A DNA stretch of 48,217 nt from Acidobacteriota bacterium (GCA_013140775.1 JABFSA010000114.1:1-48217), one strand, 5' to 3'. Positions 32,095 to 41,064 are shown, numbered from the stretch's first letter. Numbers and translations are program-made. Notes: generated from the letters alone by a model not told the origin.

Positions 32095-33857
32095 GCCCGG
32101 CGTCCCTCGTGAGACAGGGGCAGGTCGATCTGCACTTCCGTGCCTTCGCCGCGGCGGCTCGAGACGGTGAGCACCCCGCCGAGCCCTTCGATGATGTTCT
32201 TGGCGATGGGCAGCCCGAGACCTGTGCCCGCGCGTCGCGTTGTGAAATACGGGTCAAAGATGTGGGTCAGGTCTTCGGGGCTGATGCCGACACCGTAGTC
32301 TCGAATCGCGATACGGACCCGGCCGCCACCCGCGCGGGTGCGGAGCACGACCTCCTGCGAATGCCCTGCTGCGACGCTCGGCCCGTGCGTGCCGGTGTCC
32401 GCCCGCGGCACGGCGAGAACCGCGTGACGAGCGTTGGTGAGAATGTTGACGAGCGCCGTCCGGAGCCGTTCGGCATCGGTCGCAACCTGTGGCATATGCG
32501 GGTCGAGTTCCAGCGACACGCTGGAGTCGGAAGAGCCCGTCCAGGCAGCTGCGGCGGACGCCCGGCAGACGTCGTTGATGTCGGTTTCAGCGAGCTCGAA
32601 TCGAATCGGTCGCGCGAAATCCAGGACTTCGCTGACGATGCGGTTGAGCCGGATCGTTTCATCGTCAATATCCGAGATGGCCTCGCGTCGCTCGACCGCC
32701 GTGACTCGTTCGTTGCGGAGCGTCGAGAGCGACGCACGAATGATCATGAGTGGATTCCTGATCTCGTGCGCAATCACTGTCGAGAGACGGCCGAGCGATG
32801 AGAGACGTTCCTTCTGGGCGGCTTCACGCTGAGAGCGCGCCACGGATTCGGTCAGGGTATTGAACGTCGAGGCCAGGAGGCGGGCATCCTCGTCGTCCCA
32901 CGCACGGCTCTTGAGCGATATTTTACGTGTGAGATCGCCGGTCGTGGCGACTTCGCGCATGGCCGTGGTGATGGCCGCGAGCGGTCTCGTCATCGTGCGG
33001 GCGACGCCGTAGCTGAGGATGGTCGCCAGCAGCAGCGTGACAACCATGACCGCAGCCAGCCGGATACGGATGGTGCTGAGGAACTGCAGGCTGTCGGTTC
33101 TGGAGCGCAGGGTGATCGCGACGCCTCCGTTTGAATCAGCGACTTCCATTGGCTTGGACAGGGCAAGGAACTCTTCGTTTCCGATCGTGATTGACCCGAT
33201 CTGAGGCCTGTTCATCGCCGCGGTCAGCGCTGCGTGTGCCTGCACCGGCAAGGTCGAGGCGAGAATCCGTCCCTGGACCCCGAATGCCACTTCGCCGCCC
33301 GTCAGACTCTTGAGCTCTGCCGCGAGTGCCTGATCGAGGAAGAGACCCACTGTCAGATGTCCGAGGATCTCGGGGACATCGCCGTCGAGCAGGATCGGGA
33401 CGCTCACGAGCTGCAGGACGCCGCGTTCATGCGGAACGAACACCGTGACCTCGTCATCCGCCTGAGGGCGTGCGGCCATGGCGACGGTGGAGGAGTCGCC
33501 TCCGTCAGCTCCCAGGACCATGCCGCGGCGACCGGTCAGCACGAGCAGGTCGGCCGCGACTTCCTCGCGGTACTCCTCCGCGAGGGGTTGCACGGTGGGT
33601 GGGTCGCCGGTTTCGACGGCGGCCTTCAGCTTTGGGAGGTCGGCGACCACTCGGGCCAGCCGAATGAAATGGTCGGTGCGGATGACACCCGAGCGTTCAA
33701 CCAGGGTGGCCGCTTCGAGCAGGCCCCGCCGGAGGTCGGCCTCCGCTTCGCTCGTTGCGCGCTCGTCAACGAAATAGAACGCCAGCCCCAACGACAGGGT
33801 CGCCAGCAGTGTGCAGGCCAGGAAGACCCGGTTGGTGAGGGAAGAGATTGCCCGCAT
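32091..33857 (-). CDS. Membrane sensor histidine kinase
   Basis: A 588-residue kinase with an N-terminal membrane helix (about 10-29), a periplasmic sensor region of about 230 residues (single or double Cache-like, residues 35-262), a second helix (about 266-287), a HAMP linker (about 288-340), the phospho-acceptor His364 in VIAHEIRNPL, and a C-terminal ATPase domain with GVGISPEDL and GTGLGLPIAKNIIEG. All catalytic motifs are present. It should phosphorylate the overlapping NtrC-type regulator. The periplasmic sensor fits a signal in the same compartment where the downstream copper/haem proteins act, such as metal or redox state, but this is inference. The gene begins at 33857, with 269 bases of mostly non-coding sequence before the divergent ferredoxin. 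Confidence 0.93.
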   Translation of the reverse strand: MRAISSLTNRVFLACTLLATLSLGLAFYFVDERATSEAEADLRRGLLEAATLVERSGVIRTDHFIRLARVVADLPKLKAAVETGDPPTVQPLAEEYREEVAADLLVLTGRRGMVLGADGGDSSTVAMAARPQADDEVTVFVPHERGVLQLVSVPILLDGDVPEILGHLTVGLFLDQALAAELKSLTGGEVAFGVQGRILASTLPVQAHAALTAAMNRPQIGSITIGNEEFLALSKPMEVADSNGGVAITLRSRTDSLQFLSTIRIRLAAVMVVTLLLATILSYGVARTMTRPLAAITTAMREVATTGDLTRKISLKSRAWDDEDARLLASTFNTLTESVARSQREAAQKERLSSLGRLSTVIAHEIRNPLMIIRASLSTLRNERVTAVERREAISDIDDETIRLNRIVSEVLDFARPIRFELAETDINDVCRASAAAAWTGSSDSSVSLELDPHMPQVATDAERLRTALVNILTNARHAVLAVPRADTGTHGPSVAAGHSQEVVLRTRAGGGRVRIAIRDYGVGISPEDLTHIFDPYFTTRRAGTGLGLPIAKNIIEGLGGVLTVSSRRGEGTEVQIDLPLSHEGRRA

Positions 33858-34070
33858 CTACGGAACCCGAAGTCCTTGCCGGATACGTGCCATGACGCCT
33901 CCGGATCCTGTCACGGAACTCCGGGGGATCCTAAACCACCTCTGGACGAGCATCGTATGAGGCTGTGACGGCCGGCGTAAGGTGTTACCGCGCCCGTAAG
34001 GCGGCCGCTTCGAGGTTTAAAGGTAGTGCCGACCCGTTTAAGGGTGGTCAATAGGGTCGGAGCTCCGGGG

Positions 34071-34076
34071 TATACT
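34071..34076 (+). promoter_or_regulatory. Candidate -10 box of the ferredoxin gene
   Basis: TATACT lies 50 bases before the ferredoxin GTG and matches TATAAT at five of six positions. No convincing -35 box is seen at 16-18 bases. The rest of the 33858-34126 gap contains no gene that I can support. Confidence 0.35.
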
Positions 34077-34126
34077 TGCCCGGCAAAAACACGGTCTCGG
34101 CGCGGGGCCGGGACCAGGAGACCTGC

Positions 34127-34387
34127 GTGGCATACATCATCTGCGAGCCGTGCATCGGCACGAAGGACAGCGCCTGCGTGGACGTGTGTCCCGTCGATTG
34201 CATTCATCCCCGCAAGGACGAGGCGGGATACGACGCGAGCGAAATGCTCTACATTCATCCTGACGAATGCATTGACTGCGGCGCCTGCGTCCCCGCCTGC
34301 CCGGTCGAAGCAATTTTCGCGCTCGACGAGACCCCGGAGCGTTGGACACGCTTCATCCCCGCGAACGCCGAGTATTACCAGAAGTAG
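34127..34387 (+). CDS. Ferredoxin with two cluster motifs
   Basis: An 86-residue soluble ferredoxin. The first motif CEPCIGTKDSACVDVCPVDC and the second CIDCGACVPACP show the 7Fe/8Fe dicluster pattern; the unusual loop in the first half is typical of the FdxA-like 7Fe type. It transfers low-potential electrons in the cytoplasm. GTG 34127 is chosen because AGGAG ends six bases upstream (34116-34120) and the conserved MAYIICEPC start is formed; a longer in-frame start at 34076 would add unrelated residues. It stands upstream of the TPR-protease gene by 42 bases, but no functional link is evident. Confidence 0.92.
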   Translation: MAYIICEPCIGTKDSACVDVCPVDCIHPRKDEAGYDASEMLYIHPDECIDCGACVPACPVEAIFALDETPERWTRFIPANAEYYQK

Positions 34388-34429
34388 TCCCGCGGCGATC
34401 GTAAACAGCAAGATTGGAGTGGAACGAAG

Positions 34430-35956
34430 ATGCCTGTAATCCGTGGCTTCGCACTCTCCCTCGCGGCGCTCGCCGCGCTCTACACCCTTAGTCCTCACGC
34501 GGCCGGTCAGGTCGCTGCGTCAGCGGATCCCGCCACACAGATTCAGATAGGCAACGAGGCGTTCGAAGCCGCGCGCTACCAGGAGGCGATTGACGCCTAC
34601 AACCGCGCCATCGAGAGCAGCGACCCGGCACTCGTGATGCGCGCCCGAAAAGGGAAGGTTCGTACGGCACTGCGCGTGGCGGAGTTCGAACTGGCAAGGG
34701 TCGAGGCTGAGACGCTGACTGCCGGGCCCAATTCCGATGCGGAGTCACAGACGCTCCTTGGGGACGCGCTCTGGGGCAACGGGTTGTTCGATGAAGCGGA
34801 CCGCACGTATCGCGCCGCACTCGAGCAGGAGCCCGAGTCGTCTCGCGCCAGGTTCGGCCTCGCACGGTCGCTCGCCACGACGAGTCGCCTCGATGAGGCC
34901 TTGAAAGAGGCGCTCCAGACGGCGACACTCTCGCCGAAGGATCCCGAAGTTCATGCGCTCGTCGGTCTCGTGTACGAGCGGCTGAATCGGTACGACGAAG
35001 CGGCGGACGCATACGACCGCTACATCGCCCTCCTCCCGTCGAGTGAAACCAGCACAATGGCCGCCATCTCTCAGGGCAAGGTCCGGCTGCTGCGCAGCTT
35101 CAAGGGACGCGTGCCGCTCCAGGTGACCGAAACCGCCGGCCGCGTGTATCGCGTGCCGTTCCGGATGGTCAATCGCAAGATCGTGCTGCAGGGCCGCGTG
35201 AACCGCACGCCTGTCGAATTCGTGCTCGACACCGGTTCCGAGCGGACCGGCGTCTCGGATGTCACTGCCCGGCGCGCGGGTGTTGTGTCGGTGACTGCCA
35301 CGCTCACCGCTGGCGTTGGCGTGGCCTCGTTGCGCAGGCTCGAGCTCGGCCGTGCGGACAGCATCGAGGTGGGTGCGCTCAGAATCCGTAACGTGCCGCT
35401 CTCGATCAGAACCGTGATGCGCGGTGCGCTGCCGAGGTGGCAGAGCGAGAGCTTCTCGCCGTTGTCGCTCGGCTACTCCCTCGTCGTGGACTATCAGCGT
35501 CGCGAAGTGCTGTTGTCCCGGGCGCTCCCCGAAGGGCCCGCTGATATTCGTCTGCCGATGCGCATGAATCGGCTGCCGCTCGTCAGAGGCCTGCTCAACT
35601 CCAAGTACCCGGCGTACTTCGTGGTTGACACCGGGGGAGAGCTCATCTCCATCAGTGCTGAAACGGCGCTGTCGCTGGCGATGCCGCCAGTGCGTCGCAT
35701 TCCGTTGAAGGTGTTCGGGATGTCCGGTGTGGACGAAAACGCGTTCCTGCTGCCCGGCGTGAATCTCGACTTTGAAGAGATCGAGTATCGCAACGTGGGC
35801 CTCGCAGTGCTGAATCTTCGGGCACCGAGCGTGCTCCTCGGCTTCCAGCTCGGCGGCATCGTGGGCCACCGCTTCCTGTCGGACTACCGTGTGTCGATGG
35901 ATATGGAGCGGAGCGAACTCCGGCTGCAGAAGGTCCAGGCGGTCGCTACCCGGTAG
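34430..35956 (+). CDS. Exported TPR protein with two retropepsin-like aspartyl protease domains
   Basis: A 508-residue protein with a signal peptide (about 1-26), at least three TPR units (about 35-215, for example GNEAFEAARYQEAIDAYNRAI and VHALVGLVYERLNRYDEAADAY), and two successive beta-rich domains. Each has a retropepsin-type active-site triad: FVLDTGSERTGV (Asp267) and FVVDTGGELISIS (Asp400). Retroviral-type proteases normally act as dimers of one such domain; having two in one chain could give an internal pseudo-dimer. The gag-polyprotein-like aspartyl protease family is well known in bacteria, usually without a TPR part. It is probably periplasmic. Substrates are unknown. It faces the large metallopeptidase gene across a hairpin. 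Confidence 0.85.
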   Translation: MPVIRGFALSLAALAALYTLSPHAAGQVAASADPATQIQIGNEAFEAARYQEAIDAYNRAIESSDPALVMRARKGKVRTALRVAEFELARVEAETLTAGPNSDAESQTLLGDALWGNGLFDEADRTYRAALEQEPESSRARFGLARSLATTSRLDEALKEALQTATLSPKDPEVHALVGLVYERLNRYDEAADAYDRYIALLPSSETSTMAAISQGKVRLLRSFKGRVPLQVTETAGRVYRVPFRMVNRKIVLQGRVNRTPVEFVLDTGSERTGVSDVTARRAGVVSVTATLTAGVGVASLRRLELGRADSIEVGALRIRNVPLSIRTVMRGALPRWQSESFSPLSLGYSLVVDYQRREVLLSRALPEGPADIRLPMRMNRLPLVRGLLNSKYPAYFVVDTGGELISISAETALSLAMPPVRRIPLKVFGMSGVDENAFLLPGVNLDFEEIEYRNVGLAVLNLRAPSVLLGFQLGGIVGHRFLSDYRVSMDMERSELRLQKVQAVATR

Positions 35957-35968
35957 CTACTAGCTGGT

Positions 35969-36017
35969 AGCCAGTAGCCAGTAGCTCCTACCGGCTACTA
36001 GCTACTGGCTACTGGCT
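35969..36017. terminator. Perfect 18-base inverted repeat between convergent genes
   Basis: AGCCAGTAGCCAGTAGCT (35969-35986) and its exact complement (36000-36017) are separated by 13 bases, and each arm is itself made of repeated CCAGTAG / CTACTGG words. The right arm overlaps the stop codon of the metallopeptidase gene. No T-run follows on either strand. It probably acts as a bidirectional RNA hairpin. Confidence 0.75.
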
Positions 36018-39000
36018 AGAAATCGTATCCAATCCAGACGGCGAACCGCGGCTTGCGGAACCACTCGCTGCCGCTCGCTACGCCTTCTGCCACGGCATCA
36101 GCGTTGAATCGCAGGTCTTCCCAGTCCTTATTGAGGAGCGTTCGCCAGGCCCAGTCGAAATGGACAGGGAAGCCGAGCGCGAACGTCTCGAGGCCGACGC
36201 CATACGAGGCACGCGCGTCTACGAGCCTGAAGCCATCAACCTTGGTTGGCGCGCCATAGATCGGTGTCTGCCCGTTGAATGCGATGAGCGGCGAGTAGGT
36301 CTCGCTCTTGTTCGACACCCACTTGAACGGTTGCCCTTCGAAGCGTCCACCCCCCATGTTGGCAAAGAGGACGCCACGAATCCCGCCGAGTACGCCCACC
36401 GGTGTGAGCATCGCTTCGATGAACGGGAAGCGGAGCTCCGCGTTGAGAAACGCTGACTCGGACCCGATGAACTCCAGGTAGTCGTAGCCGCGCATTTCTG
36501 AATTGCCGCCGAAGTACAGGAAGTCTGGCGCATCACCCCAGCTCTTGAATCCGCGCGCGCGCAGGGCGACGAGGCCAGACCCACCAAGTCGCTTGTAGTA
36601 CCGCAGGTCCGTGTCAACGGTCTGACGGCCGAGCGTTTCGCCAATCGCCGGTGACACTTCGTACGAAAGGCGCATGGTGTTGCCGGAGAGCGGTCCGAAT
36701 TCACGGAAGACCGTCGTCTCCTGCACGAAGTTGACGCCGAGTGGGACGTAGGTGCCGGAGCGGAGGAGTTGCCGGCCGAACTGTGCCTCCTGAAACTGCT
36801 CCGATTCCTGCTGAAGTCCCGGGTCGTTGAACTCCTCGCGGTACTGCAGCACGCCGCCGACGAACTCAATCCGGCGATAGCGATTGAGCGGCCAGATGCC
36901 GAAGATGCTTCCGCCGCGGATGGTGCGCGTCGCAACCGCCAGGTCGCGATCAACGTTGATGAGGTTGGCGTACCGCGGGTCGTAGAAGACACCTTCGAGC
37001 GCACCGTAGAAGAACTGCGTCTGCGAATACGCCTGGAACGCGTAGTTGAAGCGTCGGGCAAGATTCAAGTACGAGAAGGACAGCGTCCGGTACTGGGCGA
37101 TCGACGCGGCATACATGCTGAACGTCTTGTCACCCAGCACGTCGCTGAAGCTGACCGCGGAGCCACCGAACACGTCGCCGCCGCTCGTGACGCCGAGGTT
37201 GACCGGTGGACGACCGTCGAGAAACATCTTCTCGAACGTGCCCTTCTGCCGCTTGTTGTTGGCGATGAGCGTGTGCTGGAGCGGCGCCTGGAAATCGATG
37301 ATCGGTCCGGGCGCGCCGAAGTCCGCGCTGGCCGCCGTGACGATCGGATCGCGCTGGTCGAGTGTGTGCAGCTCGTACTCGCCTTTGTAGTAGCCGACGA
37401 AGGCGATCTTGGGTTCGGCGCGGCCCATGTTCAGCACCACCGCCGAGGTGTTGCCGCCGAGGGCGTCCGTGTACTGGCGCAGTTGTCCGGTCTTCAGATT
37501 GAGCGTCCAGATGTTGTAGATCGTGCCGTTGCGCGCGACCTCCGCCGAGACCGACGTACCCGGATCGGTTGCCGTTGACGAAAACACGAGCGTTTCGGCA
37601 TTCAGAAACTGCGCTGCTGAATCGTCGTGCGTGCCGAACGTGATCTGCGTTTTCTGTCCTGTACCGACATCGAGCCGGAAGAGCTTTTCGCTGCCACTCA
37701 CGCGCGCCACGTAGACGATCGACTGGCCATCAGGGGACCACGTCGGACCGGAGTCGGCAAACCCGTCCTTGGTGAGGTTGGTCACCGCACGCGTGGCCAG
37801 ATCGACGACGAAGATGTCACCGACGCCGTTCTGCAGCGCGGCGAACGCGACTTTCTTGCCGTCGGGTGAGATGTCGGGCGATTCCGGATCGTCAATCGTC
37901 CTGAGCTCGACACGTTCCTCGATGTCACCGTTGAGCACGTTCTGAAGGATCAGCGTGCGCCACTTCTCGGCGCGCACGAAGTAGCCGATCTGGTCGCCCG
38001 ACGGTGCCCATGAGAGCCACGGCACCATGTTGAACCGCATGCCGGGCGTGATGATGAACTCGAATCCGAGACTCTGGTCGAACCCGCTGGTGAGATTGCG
38101 GATGATCGAGCCGTCCTTCGAGGACATCAGCACGATATCCAGTTCCTGGTCGCGCCGGTTACCCGTGACCATGGCGATGAGGTCGCCCGAGGGTGACGGT
38201 TCGATTGAAAGTGACCCGACGAACGACGATCGCTCCGGGTTGGGCGCGAGATTGCGTCCGTAGTCGGCCGGACGCTCCTTGTCGCGGAATGGCTTGAAGC
38301 GGTCCTTCAGATACTTGTCGAACTCGAGGTCGAACTCCTCGGGAGTCAGCTTGAACGCCTCCATGTAGGCGTCCTCGCCGCCGCCGATCACCGACTTGCG
38401 CAACGAGAAGAGGTACTGGCGGATGCCTTCCTTACCCCAGCGCGATTCGATGAACTCGAATACCGCGTGCCCGAGGTTGTAGACCATGCGGACATTGCCG
38501 ATCGCCGCATAGCCCTCCATCTCGGTCATCTTGGGAACGATGTCCGAGACCGCCGCGTCGCGCACCGTCATCAGGTCGATCGGCCGCCACATGCCGGTCA
38601 TGTAGTCGGACAGGCCCTCGTTCACCCAGAGAGGTACTGAACGACGGATGAGCGACGTCGGGATGATGTCGAATTCGAACTGGTGCGTCAGCTCGTGCAC
38701 GATCGTGCGATAGAGGAGATCCGGCGGCTCGTCGATCGGCATCACGATCCGATAGCGCGTGGGCTCAGCGAAGGCCTGCACGCCTTCCTGGGCCGCACCC
38801 GGAATGACGTTCTGCTGCTGGAACTCGCTGTTCGTCTTGAACAGGATCAGCGGGACCTTATAGGCCAGGTCGTACTTCAGCTCGGCGCTGACATGCTGGT
38901 AGGCGCTTTCCGCGTATCCCGCCACGCGCTCGAGGTGCGGTTCGATCTCAGGGTAGTAGTAGATCTCGAAATGTTCGGTGGTGTAGATCTGCCACTTGAA

Positions 39001-39141
39001 GTTGTCGTAGCGGATCTGGTTCTTGCCGAAGTAGGGGATGTACGGGGTCTGAGCCGAGGCCAGGCCCGGAGCCAGTCCGAGGGCCGCAATAAGGGCGACC
39101 GCGGCGGCCAGCAAGGCACCGCGGGAAGTACGGTTGCTCAT
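36016..39141 (-). CDS. Outer-membrane metallopeptidase: gluzincin domain, propeller and C-terminal barrel
   Basis: A 1041-residue fused protein. A signal peptide (1-30, cleaving near ASAQT) is followed by a gluzincin-type domain with HELTHQ (His149, Glu150, His153) and WVNEGLSDY (Glu175), 21 residues after the second His, as in thermolysin-like enzymes. A TolB/PD40-type beta-propeller spans about 300-560 (ISPDGKKVAFAAL, PTWSPDGQSIVYVARV). The C-terminal ~450 residues are strand-rich, contain GGNSEMRGYDYLEF like a BamA/surface-antigen barrel, and end in IGYDF, where the last Phe is the Bam recognition residue. The start at ATG 39141 is set by GAGGAGAA four bases upstream; the longer in-frame extension is rejected. 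It is predicted to be anchored in the outer membrane with the peptidase exposed. Substrate and side are not known. Confidence 0.87.
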   Translation of the reverse strand: MSNRTSRGALLAAAVALIAALGLAPGLASAQTPYIPYFGKNQIRYDNFKWQIYTTEHFEIYYYPEIEPHLERVAGYAESAYQHVSAELKYDLAYKVPLILFKTNSEFQQQNVIPGAAQEGVQAFAEPTRYRIVMPIDEPPDLLYRTIVHELTHQFEFDIIPTSLIRRSVPLWVNEGLSDYMTGMWRPIDLMTVRDAAVSDIVPKMTEMEGYAAIGNVRMVYNLGHAVFEFIESRWGKEGIRQYLFSLRKSVIGGGEDAYMEAFKLTPEEFDLEFDKYLKDRFKPFRDKERPADYGRNLAPNPERSSFVGSLSIEPSPSGDLIAMVTGNRRDQELDIVLMSSKDGSIIRNLTSGFDQSLGFEFIITPGMRFNMVPWLSWAPSGDQIGYFVRAEKWRTLILQNVLNGDIEERVELRTIDDPESPDISPDGKKVAFAALQNGVGDIFVVDLATRAVTNLTKDGFADSGPTWSPDGQSIVYVARVSGSEKLFRLDVGTGQKTQITFGTHDDSAAQFLNAETLVFSSTATDPGTSVSAEVARNGTIYNIWTLNLKTGQLRQYTDALGGNTSAVVLNMGRAEPKIAFVGYYKGEYELHTLDQRDPIVTAASADFGAPGPIIDFQAPLQHTLIANNKRQKGTFEKMFLDGRPPVNLGVTSGGDVFGGSAVSFSDVLGDKTFSMYAASIAQYRTLSFSYLNLARRFNYAFQAYSQTQFFYGALEGVFYDPRYANLINVDRDLAVATRTIRGGSIFGIWPLNRYRRIEFVGGVLQYREEFNDPGLQQESEQFQEAQFGRQLLRSGTYVPLGVNFVQETTVFREFGPLSGNTMRLSYEVSPAIGETLGRQTVDTDLRYYKRLGGSGLVALRARGFKSWGDAPDFLYFGGNSEMRGYDYLEFIGSESAFLNAELRFPFIEAMLTPVGVLGGIRGVLFANMGGGRFEGQPFKWVSNKSETYSPLIAFNGQTPIYGAPTKVDGFRLVDARASYGVGLETFALGFPVHFDWAWRTLLNKDWEDLRFNADAVAEGVASGSEWFRKPRFAVWIGYDF

Positions 39142-39391
39142 GGACTTCTCCTCAGGTTCTCTTCGACCTCGGCGAGAACGAATGTTGAGCGATCTTACTG
39201 CCGACTCCCGTGGCCGCAAAAGCCCGGGAGACCCGTGCTCGGGCGTTACCGCCACGCCATAACTCGCCGGAAGGAGCAAATGACGTACCGCGACGCTCGA
39301 ATCGAACTGCTCCGGGAATCCCCGAAGAGCCCGGTTTGGGGGTCGCGCCTGCGTCCTCTCTCGCGTGCACCGGTGGCCTCGCGGGGTGATA

Positions 39392-40063
39392 ATGGACGTG
39401 CGCATGAGCGATACCCCTCTTGATCCCGTTCCGGACGACATCGCAGCGTCGGCTTCGATTTCAGAGCCTGGCGCTGTCCCGCCTGCGTCTGGCCTGAGTC
39501 AACGACAGAAAGCCTGGCTCGGCATGGCAACGGTCGGCGTTGCGCTGCTACTTCTGACGCTCATGCCGGGGCCAGAGACTGTGGACCCGAACGCGCCCCC
39601 TCCCGCGGCTGATGCGGAGACTCCCGAGGTCACCGACGCGTCCTTCAGCGGCAAACTGGCGCCGCTCAACTACACGCTCAAGGACATGAACGGCATCGAC
39701 GTCAAACTCGAGTCGTTCAAAGGCAAGATCATCCTGTTGAACTTCTGGGCGACGTGGTGCGGACCATGCCGCGTGGAGATTCCGTACTTGATCGAGCTGC
39801 AGCGACAGTACAGCGACGACCTCGTGATCCTGGGTGTGTCGGTGGATGATCCGGCAGAGAAGCTGAAGCCGTACGCGACGGAGATGAAGATCAACTATCC
39901 GCTGCTCGTGGGCAACGGGCGCCAGGATTTCCAGGACGCGTACGGACCGTTCTGGGGCATCCCGGTGACGGTGTTCGTGTCGCGTGACGGGCGCATCCAC
40001 AAGAAGCATTCGGGGATCGCGTCGAAGGAGCAGTTCGAACACGAGATCGCATCACTGCTGTAG
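39392..40063 (+). CDS. TlpA/ResA-like membrane-anchored thioredoxin
   Basis: A 223-residue protein with a cytoplasmic N-terminal tail, one membrane anchor (about 41-56, AWLGMATVGVALLLLTL), and a periplasmic thioredoxin-fold domain with the active site FWATWCGPCRVEIPYL. The later cis-Pro loop is seen as WGIPVTVFVSRDG. TlpA/ResA proteins reduce disulfides in the periplasm and often support cytochrome c maturation or copper insertion, which would fit the many haem and copper proteins here. ATG 39392 has GGGGTG a few bases upstream; ATG 39404 and GTG 39365 are alternatives. The 250-base gap to the metallopeptidase gene contains no gene I can support. Confidence 0.88.
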   Translation: MDVRMSDTPLDPVPDDIAASASISEPGAVPPASGLSQRQKAWLGMATVGVALLLLTLMPGPETVDPNAPPPAADAETPEVTDASFSGKLAPLNYTLKDMNGIDVKLESFKGKIILLNFWATWCGPCRVEIPYLIELQRQYSDDLVILGVSVDDPAEKLKPYATEMKINYPLLVGNGRQDFQDAYGPFWGIPVTVFVSRDGRIHKKHSGIASKEQFEHEIASLL

Positions 40064-40075
40064 TATGATCCCGCT

Positions 40076-40300
40076 ATGTTGAAGGGCTTCACGCACGGTC
40101 GGCTCGCCTGCGGTTGTCAGCTGGCGTTTCGCGAGGGCGTCGAGGGAAGCCCAGTGACTGTGATGATTGATGTGAAGGGTCCGCATTGCACGATGCACCT
40201 TCACGTGCGCGACCTGCCTGTCTACGATTTTCGCGAAGCGCTGCGTCCGCCGACGCGCTTTGTCTCAGTCGAAGAAGAAGAGTACGAAGAAGAAGGTTAG
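40076..40300 (+). CDS. Small conserved-looking protein with an acidic tail
   Basis: A 74-residue protein starting 12 bases after the TlpA-like gene. It has a CGC motif (ACGCQLAF), a further Cys and several His (GPHCTMHLHVRD), and ends in a run of Glu/Tyr. The Cys/His pattern could bind a metal. I do not recognise the family. The coding call is supported by position, a start codon soon after the preceding stop, and a composition unlike random frames. It faces the EEP gene with only four bases between the stop codons. Confidence 0.6.
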   Translation: MLKGFTHGRLACGCQLAFREGVEGSPVTVMIDVKGPHCTMHLHVRDLPVYDFREALRPPTRFVSVEEEEYEEEG

Positions 40301-40304
40301 CGGG

Positions 40305-41039
40305 TCAGTCGAACTGCACTCGCAGTTCGGCGACGAGCGGCAGATGGTCTGACGCCATCAGCGACAGCCGCGTCCTCGGTAGTTCCAGCTTCACGACTTC
40401 CACTGTCCCTTCGTAATAGATGTGGTCGAGGTGCACCACAGGAAAGACGCCGGGATACGTACGTCTCCGCCGCAGGTGCGCTCTCAGGTCGATGCTCTCC
40501 AGACGCTCGTTGAGCATTTGCGTCGCCTGTCCCCGCATCCACTCATTGAAATCGCCGAGCACGACCTTCGGCTGCCCGACGCGCTTGTCGATCATGATCG
40601 TGCTCAACCGCTGAGCCTGATGGCGCCGCTCGAAGATGGCGGTTCCGAGGTGCACGTTGTAGAGATGCAGCGTGTCCTCTCCCATCGCAAGGTCTACACG
40701 CTGGCAGCACCGCGGCTCACAGGTCTTCCACGACAAGTCGTGCTGGGCGTGATGGATGATCGGCAGGCGGCTGAGAACGACGTTTCCGAAGAGCGATGAC
40801 CGCCAGTGGCGTGTGGGCGCCATCACCCAACCCATGCCGAGCAGCGCGCCAAGCTCCTCAGCCTGTCCGGCACTCTTCGGTCCAGCGCCCACCACTTCCT
40901 GCAATGCCACGACATCGGCGTCGATGCTGCGGATCACGTTGGCGATGCGTTCGGTGCTCGTTCGACCATCCATGCCCCGGCATCGGTGGATGTTGTAGGT
41001 CGCAACACGCAGCACGCGCCAGCGAGGATCAGAGGTCAT
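40305..41039 (-). CDS. Endonuclease/exonuclease/phosphatase family protein
   Basis: A 244-residue metal-dependent hydrolase of the EEP fold. The family blocks are visible: RVATYNIHRCRGMDGR (Asn at the start), DADVVALQEVVG (metal-binding Glu), GDFNEW (Asp/Asn) and SDHLPLVAEL (Asp-His at the end). Substrates range from nucleic acids to phospholipids and inositol phosphates and cannot be chosen here. No signal peptide is present. Upstream (41040-41170) is a stretch of degenerate GGTGCGAC-type repeats. Confidence 0.88.
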   Translation of the reverse strand: MTSDPRWRVLRVATYNIHRCRGMDGRTSTERIANVIRSIDADVVALQEVVGAGPKSAGQAEELGALLGMGWVMAPTRHWRSSLFGNVVLSRLPIIHHAQHDLSWKTCEPRCCQRVDLAMGEDTLHLYNVHLGTAIFERRHQAQRLSTIMIDKRVGQPKVVLGDFNEWMRGQATQMLNERLESIDLRAHLRRRRTYPGVFPVVHLDHIYYEGTVEVVKLELPRTRLSLMASDHLPLVAELRVQFD

Positions 41040-41064
41040 AGGGGCGACACAAGAGTGGGAGGGT

